Shown here: piece after piece, positions 24,025 to 33,078 of the stretch
Layout of the letters: every line of letters starts with the position of its first letter
Numbering within the stretch: position 1 is the first letter of the stretch
Source of the DNA: Shinella sp. PSBB067
Lineage (GTDB): Bacteria; Pseudomonadota; Alphaproteobacteria; Rhizobiales; Rhizobiaceae
DNA: 64,000 nucleotides
NCBI RefSeq assembly: GCF_016839145.1
Contig: NZ_CP069303.1
Coordinates: forward strand, 2,976,001 to 3,040,000
Reading direction: 5' to 3'
The notes under the pieces: generated by a model
The model's database searches: none
Seen by the model: the letters and a program-made list of their open reading frames with translations, nothing else
What the model was told of the DNA's origin: nothing
Program-made: the position numbers and the translations under genes

Positions 24025-24507
24025 ATGAGGCGGTATGAGTTCGACGACGACCTATACGACGCGCCGGGCCATCTGATCCGCCGTCTTCAGCAGGCTGCTG
24101 TCTCGATGTTTATGACGGAAACGGCATCGGCGGGACTTGACCTGACGCCGGTCCAGTTCGGCGCGCTGACCATGACAAAACATCATCCCGGCATAGACCA
24201 AGTCACGCTGGCCGGTCTTATCGCCTATGACAAGGCCACCATCGGCGAGGTGGTGTCGAGACTAATTGCCAAGGGTTTACTAACCCGCATCGTAAGCAGC
24301 GCCGATCGGCGCTCCCGTGAATTATATGTCACCGACGCGGGCTCACGTCAACTGACGAAAATGACCCCTGGAGTCTGGCGAGTTCAGCAGCAGCTCCTCG
24401 CGGCGCTGTCCGAATCGGAACAGGTCCAGTTCCTCGATCTCCTGAAAAAAGTAACGGAGAGCGTGAACGAAAGGAGCCGAGCTCCACTGCGTACGGCCGA
24501 TAGTTAG
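24025..24507 (+). CDS. MarR-family transcriptional regulator
   Basis: 160 residues. YDAPGHLIRRLQQAAVSMF, DLTPVQFGALTM, VTLAGLIAYDKATIGEVVSRLIAKGLLTR and the wing SSADRRSRELYVTDAGS give a complete MarR fold. It is closely related in design to the MarR at 12501-12986 (IAYDKATIG against VAYDRVTIG), so the DNA sites may be similar. Its own upstream region lacks an obvious copy of the 17-bp site. The neighbours are transposon fragments downstream, so its target is unclear. Confidence 0.88.
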   Translation: MRRYEFDDDLYDAPGHLIRRLQQAAVSMFMTETASAGLDLTPVQFGALTMTKHHPGIDQVTLAGLIAYDKATIGEVVSRLIAKGLLTRIVSSADRRSRELYVTDAGSRQLTKMTPGVWRVQQQLLAALSESEQVQFLDLLKKVTESVNERSRAPLRTADS

Positions 24508-24841
24508 CGGCGACCTGAAAAGCATTCTATAGACCGTGATCAGGCCTCTGGCCCGTCTTGGCAAGCACCGGGCCAACCAAACTGTCTCGAACGACGCGTG
24601 GGACTTGGGTCATCGGACGTTGACTGCGGATCCGCTTCTACGGCGGGCATGCAACGCTCGACTTGACGTCCTCCGCTGCTCGTCCGCGTTTATAAGTTAG
24701 CCCTGTTCTGGTTTTGGTCCCGTCTGGACCGGGTTGCAAACTCATAAGGCGTCAAGCCGTCCGGGCTGGGATAGGGACCTTATCAAATAATTGTCTTTAT
24801 TGGCTGATTCTCTGCTTTTTGAGTTTTAGAGGCAGAGGTTC
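24508..24841. other. Region between MarR gene and IS5-type fragment
   Basis: 334 bp with no convincing gene. The right half is AT-rich and should include the left end and promoter of the IS5-type element, but I could not define its terminal inverted repeat. A short GC-rich dyad, GTCCCGTCTGGACCGGG, lies near 24718. Confidence 0.4.
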
Positions 24842-25070
24842 ATGATGAGCGATCTTTTCTGGCTTTCGGACGCGGCATGGTCAGCCATTGAGCCGCATCT
24901 GCCGAAGAACCAGCCGGGGGCTCGACGCGTCGATGATCGGCGCGTCATTTCCGGCATTCTCCATGTGTTGAAAGCAGGCTGCCGCTGGCGCGACGTTCCG
25001 ATCGAATACGGCCCTGCCAAAACCATCTACAACATCTGCGGGAAAGCCACGACGATGGCCTCCTCGGCCG
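24842..25070 (+). mobile_element. IS5-family transposase, 5' fragment
   Basis: About 75 readable residues: MSDLFWLSDAAWSAIEPHLP, then RRVDDRRVISGILHVLKAG, CRWRDVPIEYGPAKTIYN. This is the standard N-terminal DUF4096-like part of IS5-group transposases (start at 24842, or 24845 for the second Met). After IYN the family resemblance fades, and the catalytic DDE domain is missing because unrelated transposase sequence on the opposite strand begins. No right-hand end was found; it is inactive. Confidence 0.8.
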
Positions 25071-25082
25071 GTTTCAGCACCC

Positions 25083-25257
25083 GTGCTCTTGGGAGACTTT
25101 GGCCCCATCGGTTCGGCGGCCGTCGTGGTCCTCTCGTGCCATCTGGCCACCGTCCTCGGATTCAGCGGGCGGCAATGGACCGAGTGTTTTCTTGCAAGGC
25201 CTGGATTTCGGCTCAAAGTCGCGGCTTCGTGCAGTCGCTGCCAAGGCACGTCCTCTG
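25083..25257 (-). mobile_element. IS481-like transposase N-terminal fragment
   Basis: On the minus strand AEIQALQENTRSIAAR is followed, after a one-base frame change, by LNPRTVARWHERTTTAAEPMGPKSPKST. This matches the N-terminal HTH region of IS481-type transposases (usual form: AARYGLNPKTVAKWRKRTTT..PMGPK.P.ST). The rve catalytic domain is absent. It directly abuts the IS5 fragment in opposite orientation, so one element inserted into or recombined with the other. Confidence 0.6.
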
Positions 25258-25407
25258 ACGAACAAGGATGAACACACCCGGGACGGGGAAGGCCCCTGGT
25301 GAAGGCGTCAATCATATAGGGGGAGAGCCTTGTCGGACGGCCGCCCCCCGATCTGGCCAGCCGGCATGCCGCCGCGCCGCTCTCCAAAGCACGGCTTGTT
25401 TTCAGCC

Positions 25408-26037
25408 TCAGCCCTTCAGAATCCGGCCGAACAATTGGCGAAGCAGGCGGCAGAGGGGCGCGGGGTCGCGCCGACCGGCGGCGATCGCGTCGTCGACCAC
25501 CCCGTGCATGCCATCGAACAGCACGATGGCGGTGGCGCGGGCATCGGGCAGCGACCAGGCACCCGCTTGCATTCCGTCAGACAGGATCCCGGCGAGCTGG
25601 TCGATCACCGCGTCCTTCTCGTCGGACCGCCGGCGGTCATGCCGAAAGTCGTGGAACACGACGTCGTGGAGCTCGAAGTTGCCGAGATAGGCCCCGACGG
25701 CGCCGGAGAGCCATGCCTCGAACCGCGCGTGATGGTCGCCGGGAGGACAAGCCTCCACCGCTGCACCGACCTCGTCGAGGAACCTCCGGGTAAACCGCTC
25801 GCGCAGCGCCAGCACCGCATCCGTCTTGGTCGCGAAATAATGATAGAAGGTCCCCTTGCCCACGCCCGCCGCGGCGGTGATGTCGTCGACCGTCGTCGTC
25901 TCCACGCCGCGGGCGATGAAGAGCGCGGCTGCCGCGTTCATCAGCGCGTCGATGCGCACCTCGGCAGGCAGGACACGGCGCGTTCGGCCTGCGCGGGACG
26001 CGCTGGATCTGGCGGTGGACCGGATCGACGCGGCCAT
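25408..26037 (-). CDS. TetR-family repressor of the adjacent MFS exporter
   Basis: 209 residues. The N-terminal HTH reads IDALMNAAAALFIARGVETTTVDDITAAAGVGKGTFYHYFATKTD, a textbook TetR DNA-binding domain. The C-terminal ligand domain is unremarkable and has LHDVVFHDFRHDRRR. GGAGGAACAG precedes the ATG. It is divergent from the DHA2 transporter, with a 15-bp palindrome in the 134-bp spacer, so it should repress both genes until a toxic ligand binds. Confidence 0.92.
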   Translation of the reverse strand: MAASIRSTARSSASRAGRTRRVLPAEVRIDALMNAAAALFIARGVETTTVDDITAAAGVGKGTFYHYFATKTDAVLALRERFTRRFLDEVGAAVEACPPGDHHARFEAWLSGAVGAYLGNFELHDVVFHDFRHDRRRSDEKDAVIDQLAGILSDGMQAGAWSLPDARATAIVLFDGMHGVVDDAIAAGRRDPAPLCRLLRQLFGRILKG

Positions 26038-26113
26038 GCTGTTCCTCCTTCCTCAATCGACTGCCGGTCGGTATCGCATTTTCCGGCGAGAACCGCAACG
26101 CGGCAAACATATT

Positions 26114-26128
26114 GACCGACCGTCGGTC
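26114..26128. promoter_or_regulatory. TetR-type operator
   Basis: GACCGAC-C-GTCGGTC is a perfect palindrome around one central base, lying between the divergent TetR and MFS genes. Size and position fit a TetR-family operator. Confidence 0.75.
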
Positions 26129-26171
26129 GATAGTGTAGGCATGCCCTCGTCAAGCTGAACGGTTGCATCCC

Positions 26172-27692
26172 ATGTCTCCTTCCCGCAGAACCAGGGCCGT
26201 CGTCGCCGTCTATCTCGGCACCTTCATGGCCACGCTCGCAATCAGCATCGTCACCGTCGCTCTCCCGGCTATCCAGGCGGGCCTTCATATCGACTTTGCC
26301 GGGCTGCAATGGGTGGTCGGCTCCTATGCGCTCTGCCTGTCGGCCTGCATGCTTTCGACGGGGCCGCTCGGCGACCGCTACGGGCGCAAGCGAGCCTGGC
26401 TCGCCGGCGTCGGCCTGTTCGTGCTGGGTTCGGCGGTAAGCGCGCTCGCCACCTCGCTTGCGGTGCTGATCGTCGGCTGTGCCGTTCAGGGCATTGCCGG
26501 CGCCCTTGTCATTCCGGGCGCGCTGTCCATTCTCACCCAGGCCTTTCCGGACCCTGCCGCACGCTCCCATGTCATCGGCGGCTGGTCCTCCTTCAGCGGG
26601 GTGTCCCTGATCCTCGGGCCGATGATCGGCGGCGTGCTGGTCGATCATTTAGGCTGGCCCAGCATATTCCTCGTCAACCTGCCTGTCGGCCTGCTAGCGC
26701 TCGGCCTCGGCCTTGCCGGGATCGACGAAAGCGCCGACCCCGATCATGCGGCGCTGGACCCGGCCGGGCAGATACTCTCCATCGCCCTCCTCGGCAGCCT
26801 CACCTATGGGCTGATCGGCGCCGGCCGGAACGGATGGGCGGCGGCGGACGTGCTGGCGGCCTTCGGGATCGCGCTTGCGAGCGCTATCCTGTTCATCGCC
26901 GTCGAGCGCCGTGTCGAGCGGCCGGTGCTGCCGGTCGACCTCTTCCGCGACAGGGGCTTCGCGCTCGTCAACCTCGCCTCCTTCGTGCTCGGCTTCTGCG
27001 GCTATTCGAGCCTGTTCCTATTCTCGCTCTTCCTGCAGCAGGCCCAGGGGTGGTCCGCTTCCGAGGCCGGCGGACGCATGGCGCCGGTCTTCGCCGCCAT
27101 GGCGATCGTCGCCGCGCAGTTCGGTCGCCTGGCGAAGCGGTACGGGCAGACGCGCCTCATGGTCACAGGCTACCTCCTGCTCGGCATCTCCATGCTGGCG
27201 ATGACGGTCTTTTCCCCGGACACGGCCTATTGGATGATCGCTCCCGCCTTCACCCTTCTCGGGATCGGCATGGGGCTCGCCGTGCCCGCAACCGGCGCGG
27301 CGGCAATGCAGGCGGCGCCGCGGCAGCGGACAGGTGCGGCCTCGGCGACGATGAACGCGCTGCGCCAGAGCGGCATGACGATCGGCATCGCGCTGCTGGG
27401 TGCGGTCATGGTGGCCGGGGCCTCGGGCGACATGGCCCTGCGCCTTGCCGCCGCCGGCATGGACGACGCGCTCGCCCTCGCGGACAGCGCCGTCCGCAGC
27501 CACGCCCTGCCCGAAGGTCTTGTCATGGATCCCGCAGCCTTCAAGGCGCTGCTCGAGGCCGGCTTCGCGCACGGTTTCGCCCTCGCGGCCGGCATCGCGG
27601 GCCTCTGCGGCGTGGCCATGGCGCTGGCACTGGCCATGATGCCGCGCACCGGGACTGCCGGCCCGGCCGCTGCCGCGCCCGACGAAAACTGA
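26172..27692 (+). CDS. MFS transporter, DHA2 (14-TM drug:H+ antiporter) family
   Basis: 506 residues with about 14 hydrophobic segments. Motif A is GPLGDRYGRKRAWLAG (loop 2-3), and ILGPMIGGVLVDHLGW is the antiporter motif C in helix 5. The length and RHS of helices 7-8 fit the DHA2 group (EmrB/QacA-like) of multidrug exporters in the inner membrane. The ATG at 26172 is preferred; a TTG nine bases upstream is possible. It is paired with the divergent TetR repressor, and no membrane-fusion partner is encoded next to it. Confidence 0.92.
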   Translation: MSPSRRTRAVVAVYLGTFMATLAISIVTVALPAIQAGLHIDFAGLQWVVGSYALCLSACMLSTGPLGDRYGRKRAWLAGVGLFVLGSAVSALATSLAVLIVGCAVQGIAGALVIPGALSILTQAFPDPAARSHVIGGWSSFSGVSLILGPMIGGVLVDHLGWPSIFLVNLPVGLLALGLGLAGIDESADPDHAALDPAGQILSIALLGSLTYGLIGAGRNGWAAADVLAAFGIALASAILFIAVERRVERPVLPVDLFRDRGFALVNLASFVLGFCGYSSLFLFSLFLQQAQGWSASEAGGRMAPVFAAMAIVAAQFGRLAKRYGQTRLMVTGYLLLGISMLAMTVFSPDTAYWMIAPAFTLLGIGMGLAVPATGAAAMQAAPRQRTGAASATMNALRQSGMTIGIALLGAVMVAGASGDMALRLAAAGMDDALALADSAVRSHALPEGLVMDPAAFKALLEAGFAHGFALAAGIAGLCGVAMALALAMMPRTGTAGPAAAAPDEN

Positions 27693-27736
27693 GGCGCGAG
27701 GTCGAAATATCCGAAAATGGACCGGCTCATTGGATA

Positions 27737-27765
27737 AGCCTCGGACGCAACCGGCGTCCGAGGCT
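27737..27765. terminator. Stem-loop between converging MFS genes
   Basis: A perfect 12-bp stem AGCCTCGGACGC / GCGTCCGAGGCT with a 5-base loop lies 44 bp after the DHA2 stop and 46 bp before the opposing MFS stop. No T-tract on the plus side; it may serve both directions. Confidence 0.65.
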
Positions 27766-27811
27766 CGAAAGTGGCGGCATCGAGCGGCTCCAGGAGGAGC
27801 AGTCGACGCTT

Positions 27812-29464
27812 CTAGAACAGTGCAGCCGTGCTTTTCAGCGTCACCCAGATACCCCAGAGCAGCGGCAGGCCCACGATAGCCCAGGCGAGGACCGCCTTGC
27901 CGTCGAGGCTGCCCTTGCCGATGCCGAACGAGCCGGTGGGGCCGGCATTGGCCGCCGCCGTCTTCGCCTGAAGGGAGGCGACCTCCTCGTCCGACATGAA
28001 CCACTTCTCCGAAAGCGGCCGCACCAGCACATTGGCGACGAGGCCGAGCGCCAGCATGCCGGCGAGGATGTACATCGTGCCGCTGTAGAGCTCCGGTCCC
28101 GGCGCCACGCCGGCGGCGATCTGCGCCTCCCGGATATAGTTGACCACGACCGGCCCGACGATGCCGGCGGTAGCCCAGGCCGTCAGCAGGCGCCCGTGGA
28201 TCGCGCCCACGAACTGCGTGCCGAAGATGTCCGCAAGATAGGCCGGGACGGTGGCGAAGCCGCCGCCATACATGGACAGGATGATGCCGAAGGACAAGAC
28301 GAAGAGCGCCTTGCTGCCCATGTCGGCGAGCGTCGGCGCGGCCATGTAGAGCACGATGCCGAGGATGAAGAACGTGTAATAGGTGTTCTTGCGACCGATC
28401 TTGTCGGAAAGCGAGGCCCAGAAGAAGCGTCCGCCGATGTTGAACAGCGAGATGAGGCCGGTGAAGCCTGCCGCAATGGCCGCGATCGCCGCCTTCTGCT
28501 CCGTGTCGAGCTGGCTGAAGGTAAGGTCTGGCTGACCGATGAGGCGTCCGCCGAAGATTTCCTGCAGCATGGGCGAGGCCATGCCGATCACGCCGATGCC
28601 GGCCGATACGTTGAGGCAGAGCACCAGCCAGATCAGCCAGAACTGCGCCGTCTTGTGCGCGTCGCGCAGATGCACATGCCGGTTGGTGATCATCGTCGAC
28701 TTGGAGACCGGCGGTGTCCAGCCCTCCGGCCGCCAGCCGGCGGGCGGGATGCGGTAGCCGAAGGCGCCGCCCATCATGAAGCAGAAATAGATCGCCGCCA
28801 TCACGAGGAAGGTCTGCCAGACGCCGACCGACGTGTCGGTCTTGAAGACGTTCATCAAGAGGTTGGCGAGCGGGGCACCGATCATCGCGCCGCCGCCGAA
28901 GCCCATGATCGCCATCCCGGTCGCCATGCCGCGCCGGTCCGGGAACCACTTGATCAGCGTGGAGACCGGCGAGATATAGCCGAGGCCGAGGCCGATGCCG
29001 CCGATGACGCCCGCGCCGAGCCACATCAGCCACAACTGGTGCGTCATGACGCCGATCGCCGCCACGACGATACCGCCGCACCAGCAGCAGGCAGAGACGA
29101 AGCCGGCCTTGCGCGGGCCGACGCGCTCCAGCCAGCCGCCCCAGATGGCCGCCGAACAGCCGAGCAGCACGAAGAACAGCGTGTAGATCCAGCCGAGGTC
29201 GGCGACGCGCCAGTTGCAGCTCGTGGTGAAGAGCGCGGACACGAGGTTGAGATCGGCGCAGGCCGGATCGGCAGCACCGGAAATGGCCCTGGAGAGCGGC
29301 AGCCAGAACACGCTGAAGCCGTAGGCCATGCCGATGCACAGATGGATGGCGAGCGCGGCCGGCGGAACGAGCCAGCGGTTGAAGCCGGGCCTGGCGATGA
29401 TGCGCTCCCGGTCGAGGATGCTGCCGGAATAGCCGCCGGCATAGGTCTCGGTCGATACAGTCAT
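27812..29464 (-). CDS. MFS transporter, oxalate/formate antiporter (OFA) family, long form
   Basis: 550 residues, about 12 membrane segments. It opens RPGFNRWLVPPAALAIHLCIGMAYGFSVFWLPL, diagnostic of OFA transporters, and has GLGLGYISPVSTLIKWFPDRRGMATGMAIMGFGGGAMIG in the first half and NIGGRFFWASLSDKIGRKNTYY at the central loop. It is longer than OxlT (about 420) because of an extended loop and tail. The ATG at 29462-29464 follows GGAGGAGAC. It has its own sigma-54 promoter and enhancer pair upstream and lies right after the two-component genes. Carboxylate transport is expected; oxalate itself is not shown. Confidence 0.9.
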   Translation of the reverse strand: MTVSTETYAGGYSGSILDRERIIARPGFNRWLVPPAALAIHLCIGMAYGFSVFWLPLSRAISGAADPACADLNLVSALFTTSCNWRVADLGWIYTLFFVLLGCSAAIWGGWLERVGPRKAGFVSACCWCGGIVVAAIGVMTHQLWLMWLGAGVIGGIGLGLGYISPVSTLIKWFPDRRGMATGMAIMGFGGGAMIGAPLANLLMNVFKTDTSVGVWQTFLVMAAIYFCFMMGGAFGYRIPPAGWRPEGWTPPVSKSTMITNRHVHLRDAHKTAQFWLIWLVLCLNVSAGIGVIGMASPMLQEIFGGRLIGQPDLTFSQLDTEQKAAIAAIAAGFTGLISLFNIGGRFFWASLSDKIGRKNTYYTFFILGIVLYMAAPTLADMGSKALFVLSFGIILSMYGGGFATVPAYLADIFGTQFVGAIHGRLLTAWATAGIVGPVVVNYIREAQIAAGVAPGPELYSGTMYILAGMLALGLVANVLVRPLSEKWFMSDEEVASLQAKTAAANAGPTGSFGIGKGSLDGKAVLAWAIVGLPLLWGIWVTLKSTAALF

Positions 29465-29579
29465 GTGTCTCCTCCGCAGCGCACCCCTCTGATGCGCGGT
29501 ATGGTATTTGCGGGAACGAACGCGAAACCTTCCGCATCTGCGTGCGGACGAATGCCGGCGATCCTCCCGCCGGGTCCGT

Positions 29580-29595
29580 TGCAAGGCGCGTGCCA
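29580..29595 (-). promoter_or_regulatory. Sigma-54 (-24/-12) promoter of the OFA transporter
   Basis: On the minus strand CTGGCACGCGCCTTGCA contains TGGCAC and TTGCA separated by five bases, with exactly ten bases between the GG and GC doublets: a consensus sigma-54 element. It is about 115 bp upstream of the transporter start, leaving a 5' leader of roughly 100 bases. Confidence 0.85.
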
Positions 29596-29646
29596 GGGCC
29601 TGCGGCTTTACAAATCAATAAGTTGCGAGTGACGACGGGAAGAAAA

Positions 29647-29685
29647 GCCGGACATTTTGTCCGGCCGACAGACAAAATGTCCGGC
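29647..29685. promoter_or_regulatory. Paired enhancer sites for the NtrC-type regulator
   Basis: GCCGGACATTTTGTCCGGC (29647-29665) is a perfect palindrome of 8-bp arms around TTT. A second site, AGACAAAATGTCCGGC, ends at 29685 and repeats the minus-strand form of the first at 15 of 16 positions. They sit about 55-90 bp upstream of the -24 element and overlap the end of the kinase gene, the expected place for a bacterial enhancer. Confidence 0.75.
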
Positions 29686-31694
29686 TATTCCGCTTCCGGC
29701 AGCCAAACCGTGAAGGTGGCGCCCTCGCCAGGGCGGCTGGCGCAGGCGATGGTCCCGCCCTGCCGCCGCACCAGCGTCTGGCTGATGGAGAGGCCGAGGC
29801 CCGTGCCGTCCTGCCGCTTGGTGGTGAAGAACGGGTCGAACACCTTCGCCGCCACGTCGGGATCCATGCCGATGCCGGTGTCGCTGACGACGATCTCGAC
29901 GCCGGGCCTCCCGTCGCGGTCGCTGTCGCGCGTCGTCATGGCTAGCCTGCCGCCGTCGGGCATGGCGTGGATGGCGTTCACCACGAGGTTGACGACCACC
30001 TGCTGGAGCTCCGTGCGGTTCATCAGCACCAGCCGTCCGGCCGTGTCCGTGAGCGTCACCTCGATGGCCGCCCGGGCGAGCAGGTGCTGGACGAGCGGCA
30101 GGCAATCGGCCACCGCCGCGCCCGGCGCGTGCCGGTCGACGAAGCCGGCGAATTCCTCCGGCTTGGCGAATTGCAGGAGCTTCGTCACGATCTGGCTGAT
30201 GCGCTGGATCTGCTCGTCGAGAAGCTGGAACTCGACCTTGGCGAGCTCCGCCCTGTCACCCACCACGGCGCGCACGACCTCCAGGTTGCCCTGCATGACG
30301 GCGATGGGATTGTTGATCTCGTGGGCGACGCCTGCCGTGATCTCGCCGATTGCCGCCAGTTTCTCCGACATGATGAGCTGCTTCGTCGTCGCCTCGAGCT
30401 GCCGGTTGGCGAGTTGCAGCTCCCGGGTGCGCTCGTCGACGCGGGCGTTCAGCTCCTCGTTCCAGCGCCGCAACTGCCGGTCGCTCCGTTCGAGCTGGTC
30501 GAGGAGATCGTCGAGATGCACGGCGACGCGGCCGATCTCGTCCCGGCTGCCGACCGGGCCGGTGCGGGCACCAAGATCGCCGCTCTCCACCTTGGCGATG
30601 GTCGCATCGACGCGCTCCAGCGGCTCGAAGATGCCGCGCGCCCAGCGCAGGAAGATCGGCACGCTCGCCGCCGTGATCGCGAGGAACGCGGCGACGATGG
30701 TCAGCACCGTCTGGTGCTTGGCCGCGGTGAAGGGCGCCTCCAGAAACCCGACATAGAGCATGCCGACCCGCTTGCCGCGGCTGTCCTCGATAGGCTCGTA
30801 GGCGGAGATGTACCAGTCGTTGACCACGAAGGCGCTGTCGAGCCAGGTCTGCCCCTCGCCGAGCACGGCCGAGCGGACGGCCGCCGACACGCGCGTGCCG
30901 AGTGCCCGGCGCCCCTCGAAGAGGCGTACATTCGTGCTGATGCGCACGTCGTCGAGAAACAGCGTCGCCGTGCCCTGGCTGCCCTCCGGCAGGCTCGCCT
31001 CGCGGTAGACGAGATCGTTGATCGTATCGATGAAAACGAGGTTCTGGTTGAGCAGGATGCCGCCGACAAGCACGGCCTCGCGTCCATCTCCAAGGTTCAC
31101 CGGGCTGGCGCTCTGCACGACCATGCCGCGCGTCTCCTCGGTTCGCTCGGTCGGAACGGCGTTCGGCGTCGGGACGAGCGGCACGCGCGCGCGGGCGGCA
31201 AGGTCGAGGGAGAGCGTCTGCAGGTCGGCATTGTCGAAAATGTCGATGCCCGTCGAGGGCCGGCCCGCAAGCGCATCGCGGATGACGGGCCAGTCGGTGC
31301 GAAGCGCGCCTGCGGTCTGTCCCGTGACGGACGCCATGAGCCGGCCCTCCCTGTCGATCACATAGAGGAAATCGAGCTCCAGCCGCGCCCGCGCCTCGTC
31401 GAGGAGGGCGTCGAGCGCGGCCCCGTCGCCGGCGGCCTCCCGGAAGCGTACCGAGCCACCGAGCGCGGTGACATGCTCGCCGGTATTGTCGAGGATATGG
31501 GCGAGATACTGATGTGCGATGGTGAGGTCGCCGTTGACCTTCGAGATCAGCGCCGCATCGAACTTCGCGTTCCAGCGATAGACCGTGACGCCGAGCAGCA
31601 GCGGCAGGATGACCAGCATGGGCAGGAGCGCGATGGCCAGCAGCCGGTAGCGGACGGACCGCGCCGGGCGGATGCTATGCCCGCGGTCACCCAT
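29685..31694 (-). CDS. Membrane sensor histidine kinase
   Basis: 669 residues. One helix near residues 18-40, a periplasmic Cache-like sensor domain (about 40-320, with FLYVIDREGRLMASV), a second helix near 325-345, HAMP, a coiled linker, then HisKA (AIGEITAGVAHEINNPIAVMQGN, phospho-His in the H box). HATPase follows with N box, DTGIGMD, FFTTK and GTGLGLSIS. The start at 31692-31694 overlaps the regulator's stop by eight bases, so the two are translationally coupled. It presumably senses a periplasmic carboxylate and signals to the NtrC-type partner. The last bases of the gene contain one enhancer site. Confidence 0.93.
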   Translation of the reverse strand: MGDRGHSIRPARSVRYRLLAIALLPMLVILPLLLGVTVYRWNAKFDAALISKVNGDLTIAHQYLAHILDNTGEHVTALGGSVRFREAAGDGAALDALLDEARARLELDFLYVIDREGRLMASVTGQTAGALRTDWPVIRDALAGRPSTGIDIFDNADLQTLSLDLAARARVPLVPTPNAVPTERTEETRGMVVQSASPVNLGDGREAVLVGGILLNQNLVFIDTINDLVYREASLPEGSQGTATLFLDDVRISTNVRLFEGRRALGTRVSAAVRSAVLGEGQTWLDSAFVVNDWYISAYEPIEDSRGKRVGMLYVGFLEAPFTAAKHQTVLTIVAAFLAITAASVPIFLRWARGIFEPLERVDATIAKVESGDLGARTGPVGSRDEIGRVAVHLDDLLDQLERSDRQLRRWNEELNARVDERTRELQLANRQLEATTKQLIMSEKLAAIGEITAGVAHEINNPIAVMQGNLEVVRAVVGDRAELAKVEFQLLDEQIQRISQIVTKLLQFAKPEEFAGFVDRHAPGAAVADCLPLVQHLLARAAIEVTLTDTAGRLVLMNRTELQQVVVNLVVNAIHAMPDGGRLAMTTRDSDRDGRPGVEIVVSDTGIGMDPDVAAKVFDPFFTTKRQDGTGLGLSISQTLVRRQGGTIACASRPGEGATFTVWLPEAE

Positions 31695-33078
31695 CCCAGG
31701 CGGCCAGTTTCCGGTCGATGGTCTTGCGCGAAATGCCGAGCCGGCGCGCCGCCGCGTCGCGCTGCCCGTTGCAGGCGGCGAGCACGGAAAGAATATGCCG
31801 GCGCTCGACATCCGCCAGCGAGCCATCCTCGCCCTGCGTCGGCGCTGCCCCGCCCGGCCCGAAGCCCTCGGGAAAATGGCCGAGGATCAGCGTGCGCTCG
31901 ATGAGGTTGCGCAATTCGCGCACATTGCCCGGCCAGTCGTAGGCCGCAAGCGCCCGCCGCGCCGCCGCGTCGATGGGTACGGCCGGCATGGCAAGCTGCG
32001 CGGAAAGCTTCTTCATGAAGAGCGCGGCGAGTTCCACCGCATCACCGTCGCGCTCCTTCAGCGGCGGCAGATGGATCCGCATCACGTTGATGCGGAAGAA
32101 GAGATCGGCGCGGAAGCGCCCGGCCTGCACCTCCTTCTCCAGTTCCGCATTGGTGGCGAAGACGAAACGCAGGTCGACCGGCACCTCGCGTTCGGAGCCC
32201 ACCGGCCGGACCTTGCGATCCTCCAGTACGCGCAGCAGCTTGCTTTGCGTGGCCGGCGGCATCTCGCTGATCTCGTCGAGGAACAGCGTGCCGCCCTGCG
32301 CATGCAGGAACAGGCCCTCGCGCGCCCGCTCGGCGCCCGTAAAGGCCCCCTTCAGGTGGCCGAACAGCTCGCTTTCGATCATGTCGGGCGGGATCGCGCC
32401 ACAATTGACGGGAACGAAGGGTTTTTCCGCCCGGTCGGAGAGCGCATGCAGCGAGCGCGCCGCCACCTCCTTGCCGGTCCCGGACTGGCCGGTCAGCAGC
32501 ACGGAGGTCGGCAGCGGCGCGACCCGCGCGATCGTCTCGCGCACCCCGGCGATGGCGGCCGATTCGCCGATCAGCCGGTCGCGCAGCAGGATATGGTCGG
32601 ACGTCGTCTTCAGCTCGTAGCGAAGCACGTAGTTCTCGCGCTGCAGGCGGATGCGGTCGAGACAGCGCGCCACGGCATTGAGCAGTTGGTTCGAGCGGAA
32701 GGGCTTCAGGATGAAATCGACCGCGCCGGCCCGCAGCGCCTGGATCGCCGTTTCGAGGTCGGCATAGGCGGTCATCAGGATCGCATCGGAGAAGAAGCCG
32801 ATGGCGCGCTGCTCGGCCAGCCATTCCACGCCGTTCTTGCGCGGCATGATGTTGTCGAGGATGACGACGTCGAAATGGTGCTCGTCGAGCTTCCTCGACG
32901 CCTCCTGCGTATCGACCGCCAGTTCCAGCCGCTTGCAGCGCGGCCCGAGCGTGCGCATCAGGAAGTTGCGCATTCCAGGCTCGTCGTCGACGACGAGAAT
33001 GGACGCCTGCGCCAGCCAGGGGCCGAATTCCGGATCGGCGGACGTGTCGCGCAATGCGCGCACGGCTTCATTCGGCAC
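31687..33078 (-). CDS. NtrC-type sigma-54-dependent response regulator
   Basis: 463 residues with a GTG start at 33076-33078, chosen for GGGAGG seven bases upstream. Receiver domain: ILVVDDEPGMRNFL, phospho-acceptor in VVILDNIMPRKNG, and KPF. AAA+ domain: Walker A GQSGTGKE, ELFGHLKGAFTGAERA with the intact GAFTGA loop that contacts sigma-54, and GTLFLDEISEMP. C-terminal Fis-type HTH: RDAAARRLGISRKTIDRKLA. It should bind the paired palindromes at 29647-29685 and activate the OFA transporter. The organisation matches DctD/MifR-type systems. Confidence 0.94.
   Translation of the reverse strand: MPNEAVRALRDTSADPEFGPWLAQASILVVDDEPGMRNFLMRTLGPRCKRLELAVDTQEASRKLDEHHFDVVILDNIMPRKNGVEWLAEQRAIGFFSDAILMTAYADLETAIQALRAGAVDFILKPFRSNQLLNAVARCLDRIRLQRENYVLRYELKTTSDHILLRDRLIGESAAIAGVRETIARVAPLPTSVLLTGQSGTGKEVAARSLHALSDRAEKPFVPVNCGAIPPDMIESELFGHLKGAFTGAERAREGLFLHAQGGTLFLDEISEMPPATQSKLLRVLEDRKVRPVGSEREVPVDLRFVFATNAELEKEVQAGRFRADLFFRINVMRIHLPPLKERDGDAVELAALFMKKLSAQLAMPAVPIDAAARRALAAYDWPGNVRELRNLIERTLILGHFPEGFGPGGAAPTQGEDGSLADVERRHILSVLAACNGQRDAAARRLGISRKTIDRKLAAWDG

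Noticed and set aside
26309..29632. A very long plus-strand open frame (over 1,000 codons) running through the two MFS genes, with a similar minus-strand frame at 27018-29675
   Set aside because: Compositional shadows: arginine/proline/alanine-rich with no domain, and they run out of phase with or antisense to well-supported transporters.
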